Positions 17,053 through 24,654 of a DNA stretch of 64,000 nucleotides are shown one piece after another; positions within the stretch are counted from its first letter, which is position 1, and each line of letters opens with the position of its first letter. This DNA comes from Nostoc sp. C052. GTDB lineage: Bacteria > Cyanobacteriota > Cyanobacteriia > Cyanobacteriales > Nostocaceae. A program made the translations under genes and the position numbers. The stretch lies in assembly GCF_013393905.1 (NCBI RefSeq), contig NZ_CP040272.1, positions 6,705,501 to 6,769,500 on the forward strand. The letters run 5' to 3'. The notes below the pieces were generated by a model. The model did no database searches. It was not told the DNA's origin and was given only the letters and a program-made list of their open reading frames with translations.

Positions 17053-17790
17053 CTATGAAGCAATTTGAGCAAATGTATAAGGTGCAGTAAAGTTGTTGTA
17101 GCGAATGCGTAAACGTTCACCAAATTTTTGATCGATCGCTTCGACTTGTTCGCTAAATATAGATTCTTGTTCCCAAGGAATTAAAAAGGCAGCGTTATAA
17201 ATCATGTCTTCTGTCATTGGGTCATTTTCGATCATCTCATCTGCCAATGGTTTTAACTCATCAAAAAAGACTTGAATTATAGATTCCTTGCGACTTGCTA
17301 AATTAATTTCAATTAATTGTCCAATATGAATTACCTCCTCCATACTTAATGCTTTACCTTCCATTTGGTCTCGCTTCTGTTTCAAGTCTTGATGAGACTC
17401 CATCAATGCTTGTAATTCAGATTTGCTATCCCAAAAAATTTTAACGCTGACCTCTCGGCGTCCAGCTAATTTTTCAAATAGCTCTTGTAACTGCTCTTTA
17501 TATGGTTGAAGCAGTTGTGTAACTACTGTTTCCCAATTTTTCACAACTAATCCAAAACGTAAAGGCAGTAAGGTTCTAAATCCAGCTTGCATAGCTTGTT
17601 CTAAAACCTTTTCGTGGTTGATTAAATTGCGTCGAGAAGCTAAATACTTTTCTTGTTGGGCCTCTGAATATAAAAAAGTAAATCCATCAATTACTTGACT
17701 ATAGACAGGTTGAGAATCCAATCCTTTAAGAGCAACTGTTTCTGGAATTGGCTCAGGAAAAATACCGTATACGTACAGACCAAATGTCAT
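17053..17790 (-). CDS. gvpF: Gas vesicle protein GvpF
   Basis: 245 residues. GLYVYGIFPE at the start and FRTLLPLRFGLVVKNWETV are the GvpF/L family blocks; the C-terminus has NAAFLIPWEQESIFSEQVEA and RIRYNNFTAPYTFAQIA, close to structurally known cyanobacterial GvpF (two domains, ferredoxin-like N-terminal). GvpF lies on the gas-facing or nucleating side and binds GvpA. It is separated from gvpK by a 180-base gap holding a MITE. Confidence 0.9.
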   Translation of the reverse strand: MTFGLYVYGIFPEPIPETVALKGLDSQPVYSQVIDGFTFLYSEAQQEKYLASRRNLINHEKVLEQAMQAGFRTLLPLRFGLVVKNWETVVTQLLQPYKEQLQELFEKLAGRREVSVKIFWDSKSELQALMESHQDLKQKRDQMEGKALSMEEVIHIGQLIEINLASRKESIIQVFFDELKPLADEMIENDPMTEDMIYNAAFLIPWEQESIFSEQVEAIDQKFGERLRIRYNNFTAPYTFAQIAS

Positions 17791-17824
17791 AATGCTAAAG
17801 AATACTCAAACTAAAGGGCTTATC

Positions 17825-17962
17825 AGGACTTACGCAAGTGTCAAAGATTTCTTGATGAGGCTGTCAATGCTCAATAGTCCAAGTTGATTTAACTTTTGAC
17901 TGTGGACTATTGACTATTGACGACCTTCATTCTTGTTCTATTGTGTCAGTTGTGTAAGTCTT
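17825..17962. mobile_element. Putative MITE between gvpK and gvpF
   Basis: The left end AGGACTTACGCAAGTGTC and the right end (reverse complement AAGACTTACACAACTGAC) are imperfect inverted repeats about 138 bases apart. The inside is heptamer-like (GACTATTGACTATTGAC). AGGACTTACGCA ends recur in cyanobacterial IS and MITE families. Target duplication is not clear. Confidence 0.68.
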
Positions 17963-17970
17963 ATTTGTAA

Positions 17971-18444
17971 TTACAACGGTCTTGAGGTTAAAACTAACCG
18001 CAACTTAGCATGAATGAGATTGAGTTGAGCTATACCTAAATCTACTTCACCGTCCACAACAATTCCGGTGTTTAAAAGACGGTCTAGTAGTTCCAGTATA
18101 GAAGGTTGATTCCCAATCTCACCTGGATAATAAGATCCGGGTGATGGCAAAAGACTACCAACATCTCCTAAATTTATATTCAAGTCTGCTGGTTCAATCT
18201 CAAAAATCTCACACAAGTTTAAAACTTGTTCTTCTAGCTTTTGCAAACTTTTGCCTGCTCGTTCTAAATCAGATTCACTGAGAGAGTTTTGTTCCATACG
18301 CCGAATTACTTGTGCTTCCATCAGCTGGCGTACTAGTTCCACTACAGTCAAAAGTAAAGGAGCTAAACCTGCTTTGCTGTTAGCTTTAGAAGTGGTAGGT
18401 AGCAAATCGGGAGACTTTTCAGCTGGAGTACAAACCATTGCCAT
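17971..18444 (-). CDS. gvpK: Gas vesicle protein GvpK with C-terminal GvpA-like domain
   Basis: 157 residues. The first ~105 are GvpK: LAPLLLTVVELVRQLMEAQ, IRRMEQNSLSESDLERAG and ADLNINLGDVGSLL. Residues about 117-155 (ILELLDRLLNTGIVVDGEVD, then LGIAQLNLIHAKLRLVL) match the alpha-beta-beta-alpha core of GvpA (VIDRILDKGIVVDAWVRVSL). GvpK is an essential minor assembly protein; the GvpA-like tail could let it enter or cap the ribbed shell. It lies between gvpJ and gvpF in the leftward run. Confidence 0.87.
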   Translation of the reverse strand: MAMVCTPAEKSPDLLPTTSKANSKAGLAPLLLTVVELVRQLMEAQVIRRMEQNSLSESDLERAGKSLQKLEEQVLNLCEIFEIEPADLNINLGDVGSLLPSPGSYYPGEIGNQPSILELLDRLLNTGIVVDGEVDLGIAQLNLIHAKLRLVLTSRPL

Positions 18445-18533
18445 GATGCTATCTACCTTTTCTAAACTTCTTGAATTCGATTTAATCTTGGTATCAATTG
18501 GATATGGATTGCTTTGACATTTTCAGAAATTTA

Positions 18534-18983
18534 TTAAGCCTCAACTTGTGAATCCTTTTCCAATTGACCATTTACCTGAGACACTGGCTGGAAATCATCT
18601 TGATTATTTGCTGCAAATGTAGCTTCATCTTTCACACTTGCAGATGTGAGCAAACGTAGCTGTGATTCTAGACTTTCTAGCCGTTGTTGAAGTTGTTGGT
18701 TTTCTTCAACTAAACGTTGAGCTTTGGTACTGAGATATGGGTCACTTTCCCACCAATTTATACCCATCTCACGAGCTTTATCAACTGAAGAAATTAACAG
18801 ACGAATCCGAATATGTATCAGTTCAGTTGAGGCAATAGATATAGAAATGTCACCAGCAATCACAATTCCTTTATCTAAAACTCTTTCGAGAATATCTGCT
18901 AAGGTGGAGCCTTGGGTAGATGTAGGAACTACTCTATTTGAGTTAACTTGAGGACGTGTTGGGTGTAGTGGGGTAGTAGTCAC
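18534..18983 (-). CDS. gvpJ: Gas vesicle protein GvpJ (GvpA family)
   Basis: 149 residues. After a 28-residue polar leader comes the GvpA-family core LADILERVLDKGIVIAGDIS and LIHIRIRLLISSVDKAREMG, followed by WWESDPYLS and a coiled-coil C-terminus (VEENQQLQQRLESLESQLRL). GvpJ is a minor shell protein thought to form the conical tips. The start is 2 bases from the gvpN stop, indicating tight coupling. Confidence 0.88.
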   Translation of the reverse strand: MTTTPLHPTRPQVNSNRVVPTSTQGSTLADILERVLDKGIVIAGDISISIASTELIHIRIRLLISSVDKAREMGINWWESDPYLSTKAQRLVEENQQLQQRLESLESQLRLLTSASVKDEATFAANNQDDFQPVSQVNGQLEKDSQVEA

Positions 18984-18985
18984 AA

Positions 18986-20272
18986 TTAATTCGCTTCAAT
19001 GGTATATACACGGTTTTTCTTGCTCACTAAGCCTTTTTGCTCTAAAGCATTGAGAGCATTATTTGTTGAGATCCGATTGAGATTGAATTCTTTTTGAATC
19101 ACAGCGAATGCTGCATTTTTGCGCTGTTGTAGGTAGTGATAAATTTCCTTCTCGAAGGGAACAGGTTTATCTACAACTGGTTGTTGTGGGTCTTCTGGAT
19201 GAAGATCGCTAAAATTAGAATCGATGATAGTTGGAAACCCACCCTCTGCGATCGCTTCGCTCTCTTCTCTAGGAGAGGCTACGCCAACGAGACGCTCCGC
19301 GAACGCCTTAGGCATCGCATCTGTATCCTCTGGTGTGATACTATCTTGCGATTCCTCTACTGCCAATACGCGTATATGGTTCAGTAATTCTAAGAAAATC
19401 GTTGTAGCTTCGCTAGCAGACCACTTAGTGCGATTGAACAGCACATCTGCACAAATTTCCCGAAAATCAGAATTTTCTGGTGATACCAAAATATTGTGTT
19501 CCGCACATACCTTAGCAATCATCAAACAAGACCGCAATCCTGATGTCTTCTCTCCACCTGTACGTAAGCGAAATGCTTTAACCAACTGCACAATTAAATA
19601 AGCATCTGGTCTATTGATGCCTGTTTTATTAGCTAATATCTCGGTTTGAGTTAGCTCATCCGGTTCTGGCATATTAATAGTGACCAACCTATCCATTAAA
19701 GCATCCTGAGTCGAATGGACTCCGCAGTACTCTTCTGGGTTGGAGGTGAAAATAGCCCGAAATTGGGAATGAACGTGTAGGTATTCTGGCTGATTACTAC
19801 TAGGAGGAAGAGTCAGAATTTTTTCTTCTAAAGCAGAGAGCAAGACGTTATTCACTTCCGGTCGTGAACGGTTAAATTCGTCATAGACCAAGGTTAAACC
19901 TTCTCGACAAGCTAGAGTTAGTCTAGAATCAACCCAATTTTGTTTAAATTCGTCTTCGACTTTGAGAACGCTGTGAATGTAGTTATCCAGTAACTTTTTA
20001 TGGGTGTACCCCGATTCACTACCAATCAAATCAGAACTTTTAAATTCATCATCTCCGAAAATCAACATGATTGGTCTATCTAGACAGTTAGCTAGGTGCA
20101 TGGCTAAGGTTGTTTTCCCTGTACCCGCTGGCCCGCGTAAGTGAATAGCAAACCCTGATGCGAGATAGCGCAATGCCCGAATCGCTACCCGTTCAATCGC
20201 TGGTGTGATGACAAATTGACCAGGACGGACACGAAGAACAGCTCTTTTGTTGTTATTTGCAGTGATAGTCAT
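18986..20272 (-). CDS. gvpN: Gas vesicle ATPase GvpN with C-terminal winged helix
   Basis: 428 residues, AAA+ of the MoxR/GvpN type. It has GPAGTGKTTLAMHLA (Walker A, near residue 47), LTLVYDEFNRSRPEVNNVLL (Walker B, near 127), sensor FTSNPEEYCGVH and DALMDRLVTI with an arginine. The last ~60 residues (EIYHYLQQRKNAAFAVIQKE, then ISTNNALNALEQKGLVSKK) look like a winged helix. Residues about 319-343 (MPKAFAERLVGVASPREESE) are coded by a dispersed palindromic repeat inserted in frame (19244-19315). GvpN powers vesicle enlargement in known systems. It begins a leftward run (N-J-K-F-G), with its promoter in 20273-20690. Confidence 0.9.
   Translation of the reverse strand: MTITANNNKRAVLRVRPGQFVITPAIERVAIRALRYLASGFAIHLRGPAGTGKTTLAMHLANCLDRPIMLIFGDDEFKSSDLIGSESGYTHKKLLDNYIHSVLKVEDEFKQNWVDSRLTLACREGLTLVYDEFNRSRPEVNNVLLSALEEKILTLPPSSNQPEYLHVHSQFRAIFTSNPEEYCGVHSTQDALMDRLVTINMPEPDELTQTEILANKTGINRPDAYLIVQLVKAFRLRTGGEKTSGLRSCLMIAKVCAEHNILVSPENSDFREICADVLFNRTKWSASEATTIFLELLNHIRVLAVEESQDSITPEDTDAMPKAFAERLVGVASPREESEAIAEGGFPTIIDSNFSDLHPEDPQQPVVDKPVPFEKEIYHYLQQRKNAAFAVIQKEFNLNRISTNNALNALEQKGLVSKKNRVYTIEAN
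19244..19315. repeat. Dispersed palindromic repeat inserted in gvpN
   Basis: The stretch holds GCGATCGCTTCGCTCTCTT, then CTCTAGGAGAGGCTACGCC and GACGCTCCGCGAACGCCTTA. It is a nest of small palindromes of a type spread through Nostoc-like genomes. It is in frame and adds about 24 codons in the linker between the AAA core and the winged helix. Confidence 0.75.
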
Positions 20273-20690
20273 AGATTAGGATGATGAAAAATAGCTTTTC
20301 GAGACAAAAAACTCAGGAAGTTGCAATTTGTAACTTGATATGCTATTCTAGTTAGACAGATTACCAAGTCCAAAGTTAATGCTTGTTAATTCCCAAAACC
20401 AAGTTGAAAAAAAACTTTAAGACTTGATAACTCAGTAACACTAAATTAATAGATAGAATAGAATATCTAAACTTTTACACTAAAACTCATTGTTGAATTT
20501 GCCCCCTTTTCTGATCAGTTATTTAACTGTAAGATTAGGGGGTTTTACTATTTAATCTAGTTCGCCAACAGATTACCAATTCTCTAAAAGAAATCTACAG
20601 ATGGATAGCAGTGAGCAACGAAGAATTAAGAGAATTATCTGTAGTTAGAATTTAGAAAAAGGGTATTAACTCCCTCGGTAAGAGTATTGA
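20273..20690. promoter_or_regulatory. gvpC-gvpN intergenic region
   Basis: 418 bases without a gene. It should carry the promoter of the gvpN-J-K-F-G run and the 3' end of the gvpA-A-C transcript. It is conserved almost base for base at 37934-38338 (for example GAAAAATAGCTTTTCGAGAC and CTTGATAACTCAGTAACAC), except for a few small indels, as part of a segmental duplication. Confidence 0.6.
20502..20551 (+). terminator. Conserved hairpin downstream of gvpC
   Basis: CCCCCT (20502) pairs with AGGGGG (20537), with an inner stem CAGTTA/TAACTG. The run TTTTACTATTT follows on the + strand, so as an intrinsic terminator it faces right, against the gvp genes; leftward it has no T-run. The same structure is at 38159-38208. 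It may end the gvpC mRNA, or an antisense RNA entering from the right-facing strand. Confidence 0.62.
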
Positions 20691-21185
20691 CTAACGAATA
20701 AATGTGCCAAAAATGCTAACAGACAAATTCTGACGAAACTCATGCAGATATTGCCTTTGGGCGTTAGCTTTCTCAGTTCTTTCCTTTGCTGTTTCTCCTA
20801 AAAACTCCTGGGTTGCTTCCTGAAGTTCTTGGTAGTAGTCATGCAAATACTTTGCTTGTGCTTTAGCTTGAACAAACCTTTCTTTAGCGGTTTCTGCTAG
20901 AAACTCGTGGGTTGTTTCCTCAAGTTCTTGGTAGAACTCATGCAAAAACTTGGCTTGTGCTTTAGCTTGAGCAAACCTTTCTTTAGCAGCTTCTGCTAAA
21001 AATTCTTGGGTTGTTTGCTCGAGGTTCTGTTGGAACTGATGCAGTTCTTGCGCTTGCTTTTTGGCTTTCTCTTGTCTGTCTGCTGTTGTAGAGGACAAGA
21101 ATTCATGAGTCTCTTTAAATAGTTGAGATACTTCCTCAGCTATCGACTGATGCTCTTGCCGGATTTTTTCCATTAAAGCCGTCAT
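20691..21185 (-). CDS. gvpC: Gas vesicle outer protein GvpC (four 33-residue repeats)
   Basis: The start is set at the ATG at 21185 (MTALMEKIRQEHQSIAEEV), which has GGAG eight bases upstream and equals the start of the second copy; a GTG at 21197 is possible. About 164 residues: a leader, then four repeats of the helical 33-residue unit (THEFLAETAKERFVQAKAQA type), the last slightly short, and the tail SIFGTFIR. GvpC binds the outside of the GvpA ribs as helices and sets vesicle strength. Anabaena GvpC has five repeats; this has four, and the copy at 38339 has three. Cotranscribed with the two gvpA genes upstream. Confidence 0.92.
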   Translation of the reverse strand: MTALMEKIRQEHQSIAEEVSQLFKETHEFLSSTTADRQEKAKKQAQELHQFQQNLEQTTQEFLAEAAKERFAQAKAQAKFLHEFYQELEETTHEFLAETAKERFVQAKAQAKYLHDYYQELQEATQEFLGETAKERTEKANAQRQYLHEFRQNLSVSIFGTFIR

Positions 21186-21221
21186 GAGGTTCTCCACAAT
21201 ATTATGAAAATCGTGAATAAA

Positions 21222-21258
21222 CTACATTAACTGGACAATTAATATCCAGATAATGTAG
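21222..21258 (-). terminator. Conserved hairpin between gvpA and gvpC
   Basis: On either strand CTACATTA-x-CTGGA pairs with TCCAG-x-TAATGTAG (13 base pairs, two one-base mismatches or bulges, 9-base loop). Leftward it is followed by TTTATT. The 37 bases are identical at 38768-38804. Its place after gvpA and just before gvpC suggests a leaky terminator or mRNA-stabilising stem that makes gvpA transcript exceed gvpC (inference). Confidence 0.72.
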
Positions 21259-21514
21259 CTCAAACAATATCTGCTCTTGGCATTTTATCCTTTGATAAAT
21301 CTTGATTGAGAAGTATCAAGATAATCGACGAAAAACAGAATACCAATCAGAATTACTTCTACCAAGTCTCTATGAAAATAAGCTGATGTACAATCAATGA
21401 AAACGAACTGCAAATACAAAACACAAGGAGATGAGTTATCCAGGAAATTTGCCACAGCCGACTTCACCAAGAAATGGTTTGAGTAATTCTAATTTGATTG
21501 TATCTACTTAATAA

Positions 21515-21730
21515 TTAAGCAGGTACAGCAGCTGACTGTGTTAAGCCTACTGCTTCTGCATATTTCAAGTAGGTTTCAACAGATGCAATAACGATCCGAG
21601 CTTCGATTGCAAGTAATTCAATACCAACTAGGGAAACACGTACCCAAGCATCTACGACGATACCTTTATCCAAGATACGGTCAATAACTTCTGCCAAGCT
21701 TGAAGAAGAATTGGTTTTTTCGACTGCCAT
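21515..21730 (-). CDS. gvpA: Gas vesicle structural protein GvpA (second tandem copy)
   Basis: 71 residues starting MAVEKTNSSSSLAEVIDRIL; an upstream in-frame start at 21790 would add 20 unrelated residues and is rejected. The core DKGIVVDAWVRVSLVGIELL and IEARIVIASVETYLKYAEAV is the highly conserved GvpA fold that polymerises into the gas-permeable ribs. The protein is identical to the ones coded at 21836 and 39066. It is 105 bases downstream of the first gvpA and upstream of gvpC. Confidence 0.95.
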   Translation of the reverse strand: MAVEKTNSSSSLAEVIDRILDKGIVVDAWVRVSLVGIELLAIEARIVIASVETYLKYAEAVGLTQSAAVPA

Positions 21731-21781
21731 GATTTTAGACCTTAACTCAGTGTTGTGTTTATATTTATCTCGTCGGAAGTA

Positions 21782-21820
21782 GAATATCATAATTACCTAG
21801 TAGGTAATTTCAATATTCTC
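21782..21820. promoter_or_regulatory. Palindrome between the tandem gvpA genes
   Basis: ATTACCTA-G-TAGGTAAT is a perfect inverted repeat, with outer arms AGAATAT and ATATTCT. There is no T-run, so it may be an RNA stem for mRNA processing or stability, or an operator. It is absent from the duplicated locus, which has a single gvpA. Confidence 0.55.
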
Positions 21821-21835
21821 AAATCTACTTAATAA

Positions 21836-22051
21836 TTAAGCAGGTACAGCAGCTGACTGTGTTAAGCCTACTGCTTCTGCATATTTCAAGTAGGTTTCAA
21901 CAGATGCAATGACGATCCGAGCTTCGATTGCAAGTAATTCAATACCAACTAGGGAAACACGTACCCAAGCATCTACGACGATACCTTTATCCAAGATACG
22001 GTCAATAACTTCTGCCAAACTTGAAGAAGAATTGGTTTTTTCGACTGCCAT
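21836..22051 (-). CDS. gvpA: Gas vesicle structural protein GvpA (first tandem copy)
   Basis: 71 residues, identical in protein sequence to the other two GvpA genes in the window; the DNA differs by a few silent changes. First gene of the gvpA-gvpA-gvpC unit. The start MAVEK follows a short leader whose 5' side is conserved at 39282-39729. GvpA forms the amphipathic alpha-beta-beta-alpha ribs of the vesicle wall. Confidence 0.96.
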   Translation of the reverse strand: MAVEKTNSSSSLAEVIDRILDKGIVVDAWVRVSLVGIELLAIEARIVIASVETYLKYAEAVGLTQSAAVPA

Positions 22052-22480
22052 GATTTTAGACCTTAACTCATTGTTGATTTTTAGTATTAGCGAGGCATTT
22101 GCCTTTGCTCTCTACTGAATCAAATTAAACATACCTTTTCAGGAATGTAAAGTCTTTATCTGTATAAAAAATGCAAAAAGATAACCAATAAACAACAATT
22201 GAGAGCTTTAATGTTTAATTCATGTTGATTTAATATCTAACTTCAATTGGAATGTAATTTTTAATGTGTAATTTTGTTTGTTTTGTAATCTTTAACGTAT
22301 TTTTTTTTAATTTGTCATTTTTTAGAATTATTTTTACTCAATATGTTGATTTACATTGGACAATAAATTTAGTAAGTAAATACACTGTAATTTTTACACA
22401 TTATTTCTAAAAGTACGTGATATTACAGTTACTTAAATCTTGAAAAATTAAGTTAGGATGTTTTGAAGAATTATCCTGTG
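22052..22480 (-). promoter_or_regulatory. Leader and promoter region of the main gvpA operon
   Basis: About 430 very AT-rich bases. The segment next to the gene (GATTTTTAGTATTAGCG, GCTCTCTACTGAATCAAAT) and a distal block (GATATTACAGTTACT) are conserved upstream of the third gvpA (39282-39729), while the middle has diverged. The conserved blocks are the best candidates for regulator sites and the promoter; I cannot assign -10/-35 boxes with confidence. Confidence 0.6.
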
Positions 22481-23101
22481 ACAAAAATCAATATCTGCTC
22501 GTTGAAGAAAGAGACAAGGGGAGAAATCAGATGGGGATTCAAACCCCACCAGATTTGGGGACTTCCAACTAAAGAAATAATCAGTCGCTTTGGTGAGCAG
22601 GGGAAGCGGAGGAAAGAGGGAGAGAAGAAATTTGATATTCGTATTGGATGCAGGAATTGAGTAATTTAATTTTTGGAAGTGCCTTGAACCCATTAAAAAG
22701 TGGTAGTGGTCTTAAATCTGCATTGCGTTACTGCAAGCTCCTTGTCTCCCCATCCCCTTGTCCTCTTCGATAAATCGGGGTAGGAAGAAAAATTAAGTAA
22801 GTTGGCACAATAAAACCAAACTATGTGAAGAAAGATAAACTAGACTAAAATCCTCCTGACACGAGTCGTAACTGTAGGGTTTGGACATGGATCAAGCGAT
22901 CGCAAGAGCAGGAAAAGGGAATACTTCCAATCTATGGGGACTTCCAAAAATTAAATTACTCACTTTTTGCATCCAATAGGAGCAGGGGAACAAGGTAGCA
23001 ATATCTCTTCCTTGTCTCCCCAAAGCGATTGATTATTTTTTATTTGTCAGTCCTATGTCTAAATCGCCTTGCTGCTTGCTATATGTGCAGACACGCAAAA
23101 A
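22481..23101. other. Repeat-rich intergenic region
   Basis: No credible gene. It contains GGGGACTTCCAA at 22557 and at 22936, and TTGGAAGTGCC at 22673. A ~37-base inverted pair also lies here (22643-22680 with 22940-22977, shared block GAGTAATTTAATTTTTGGAA). This looks like one or two small MITE-type elements with GACTTCCAA ends. Confidence 0.6.
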
Positions 23102-23974
23102 TCATGTTCTTGACAAGAACAAATCACCGAAACGATGGATTCTGGTCAAAAAATTCAGTTTTGGGATTAGCTTGTTCAATTTTTGACTCGGCTGTTGTCT
23201 TCTTGGTGCTGGCGGTGTTGCTATTCGTAAAATTAGCTCTAACAACCAAGGGGCAAGGCGTTGACACAACACGGCTAAATGACTTTGCCATCCGACTAAA
23301 ATTTCTGCTGAATCATTCTGCATTCCGGTGACGAGTGCTTTAGCCACTTGCTGAGGAGTCATGGGGATCACCCAGCGAAATAATTTTAAGTCGCGCACCA
23401 TGTCTGTGTCTGTCAGAGAAGGCAGTAATGCAATGACGCGAATATTGTGTTCAGCTAGTTCTTGGCGCAAGGCTTGGGTAAATCCTAAAATGGCAAACTT
23501 GGTTGCTGAGTATGTCGCCATCGTTGGTGCAGCCACTTTCCCCATCAGGCTCGATACATTGACAATTGTCCCTTGTCTTTGGCTAGCCATGCGTCGAGCA
23601 ATCAAACTAGTGAGGTTGTACATTCCTAACAAGTTCACCGAGAGTTCTTCTTGAACTTGGGGCATTTTAGATTGCAAAAATGAGCTTTGGTATGCGACTC
23701 CCGCACAATTAACCAGCAGGTGAATCTGTCCGTAATTGCGCCATAGTTGGGCAACAGCAATATTTACTTCAATTGTTTGAGTCAAATCTAAGGGCACGAT
23801 TGCAGTTTCTGTTCCCATCGCCTCGATTTCGCTAGCTACTTCCAATAACTTGCGGCGATCGCGTGCTACCAATATCAGTCGCTTGATGCCTTGTTGCGCT
23901 AATTCCAGAGCGATCGCTCGTCCAATCCCACGCGAAGCCCCTGTAATTAGGGCTACTTTACCTTGAATCTCCAT
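23102..23974 (-). CDS. Short-chain dehydrogenase/reductase
   Basis: The start is set at the ATG at 23974 (MEIQGKVALITGASRGIGRA), preceded by GGAG at nine bases; the longer frame to 24034 adds a poor leader. About 290 residues, classical SDR: TGASRGIG for NAD(P), the NCAG-type LLVNCAGVAY, catalytic Ser in NVSSLMGK and the Y-S-A-T-K active site. The C-terminal ~60 residues (hydrophobic LLELILRIATPPAPRRQQPS) may touch a membrane. Substrate unknown. It stands alone between the gvp cluster and the second glycan cluster. Confidence 0.88.
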   Translation of the reverse strand: MEIQGKVALITGASRGIGRAIALELAQQGIKRLILVARDRRKLLEVASEIEAMGTETAIVPLDLTQTIEVNIAVAQLWRNYGQIHLLVNCAGVAYQSSFLQSKMPQVQEELSVNLLGMYNLTSLIARRMASQRQGTIVNVSSLMGKVAAPTMATYSATKFAILGFTQALRQELAEHNIRVIALLPSLTDTDMVRDLKLFRWVIPMTPQQVAKALVTGMQNDSAEILVGWQSHLAVLCQRLAPWLLELILRIATPPAPRRQQPSQKLNKLIPKLNFLTRIHRFGDLFLSRT

Positions 23975-24654
23975 TGGTTTTATTCTCCAAAATTTAAGTC
24001 TTACCAAACTCTTCGTTATTGCCGATATACACAATCAACAGCTACTCGCTTGTCGGCACAAGGTAAGACAAATAATCAATTGCAATTAAAATCAAACTGA
24101 AACTAATAGCAACGAGATATATTCTTGGTTAATCTGGAATCCCTCATAATTGTCTATACGAGGTAGAAATTTCTCGTTTTTAACCCGTCAAAGCATAACA
24201 CACCTGGCTGAATGGGTATAGCTCATAGATTCTACTTCTCTTAGATCCGAGCGCTCATCAGCATGGTTATTATACACACTTTAGCAATTAAATTAAAGTA
24301 TTGCAATATTCTTTGATAAGGATTTTTTAATACTTGTTAATATGGTCATATATTATATGGAATTAAAAAGATTTTTTGGCTCTTGCGTTGGTTTTATGGT
24401 AGAGCGTTAAAATAGCCGTTTTATAGAAAGGCTCAAAAATTTAAAATCCAGTCATAGCAAGGAACATAGGCTTTGATTAGATTTTATTTATTATTCGACT
24501 CCATAAAAGGAACTGAAGAGCCGATTTTTTTAAACACAATTAAATCACTATTTTATCTGCCAGATTGTTCCAGCATCACACTTCCATACTCTTAATCCCA
24601 TTCATTATTAGATTAGCAAATTTTTTGCCTTTTCTTGATGCTATTGGTGTGTAA
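23975..24654. other. Intergenic region, nothing recognised
   Basis: About 680 AT-rich bases between two leftward genes. I see no gene, RNA or clear repeat in it; the part nearest 23974 must hold the dehydrogenase promoter. Confidence 0.5.

Noticed and set aside
19224..19601. 125-codon frame antisense to gvpN
   Set aside because: It is the shadow of the conserved gvpN ATPase frame.
21285..21470. Open frame conserved between both gvp loci (also 38831-39013)
   Set aside because: The conservation follows from DNA duplication and RNA hairpins; N-terminal halves differ by frame-changing indels and there is no start signal.
22448..22693. Possible small gene left of the gvp cluster
   Set aside because: It lies in the MITE-like repeat and its residues show no family features.
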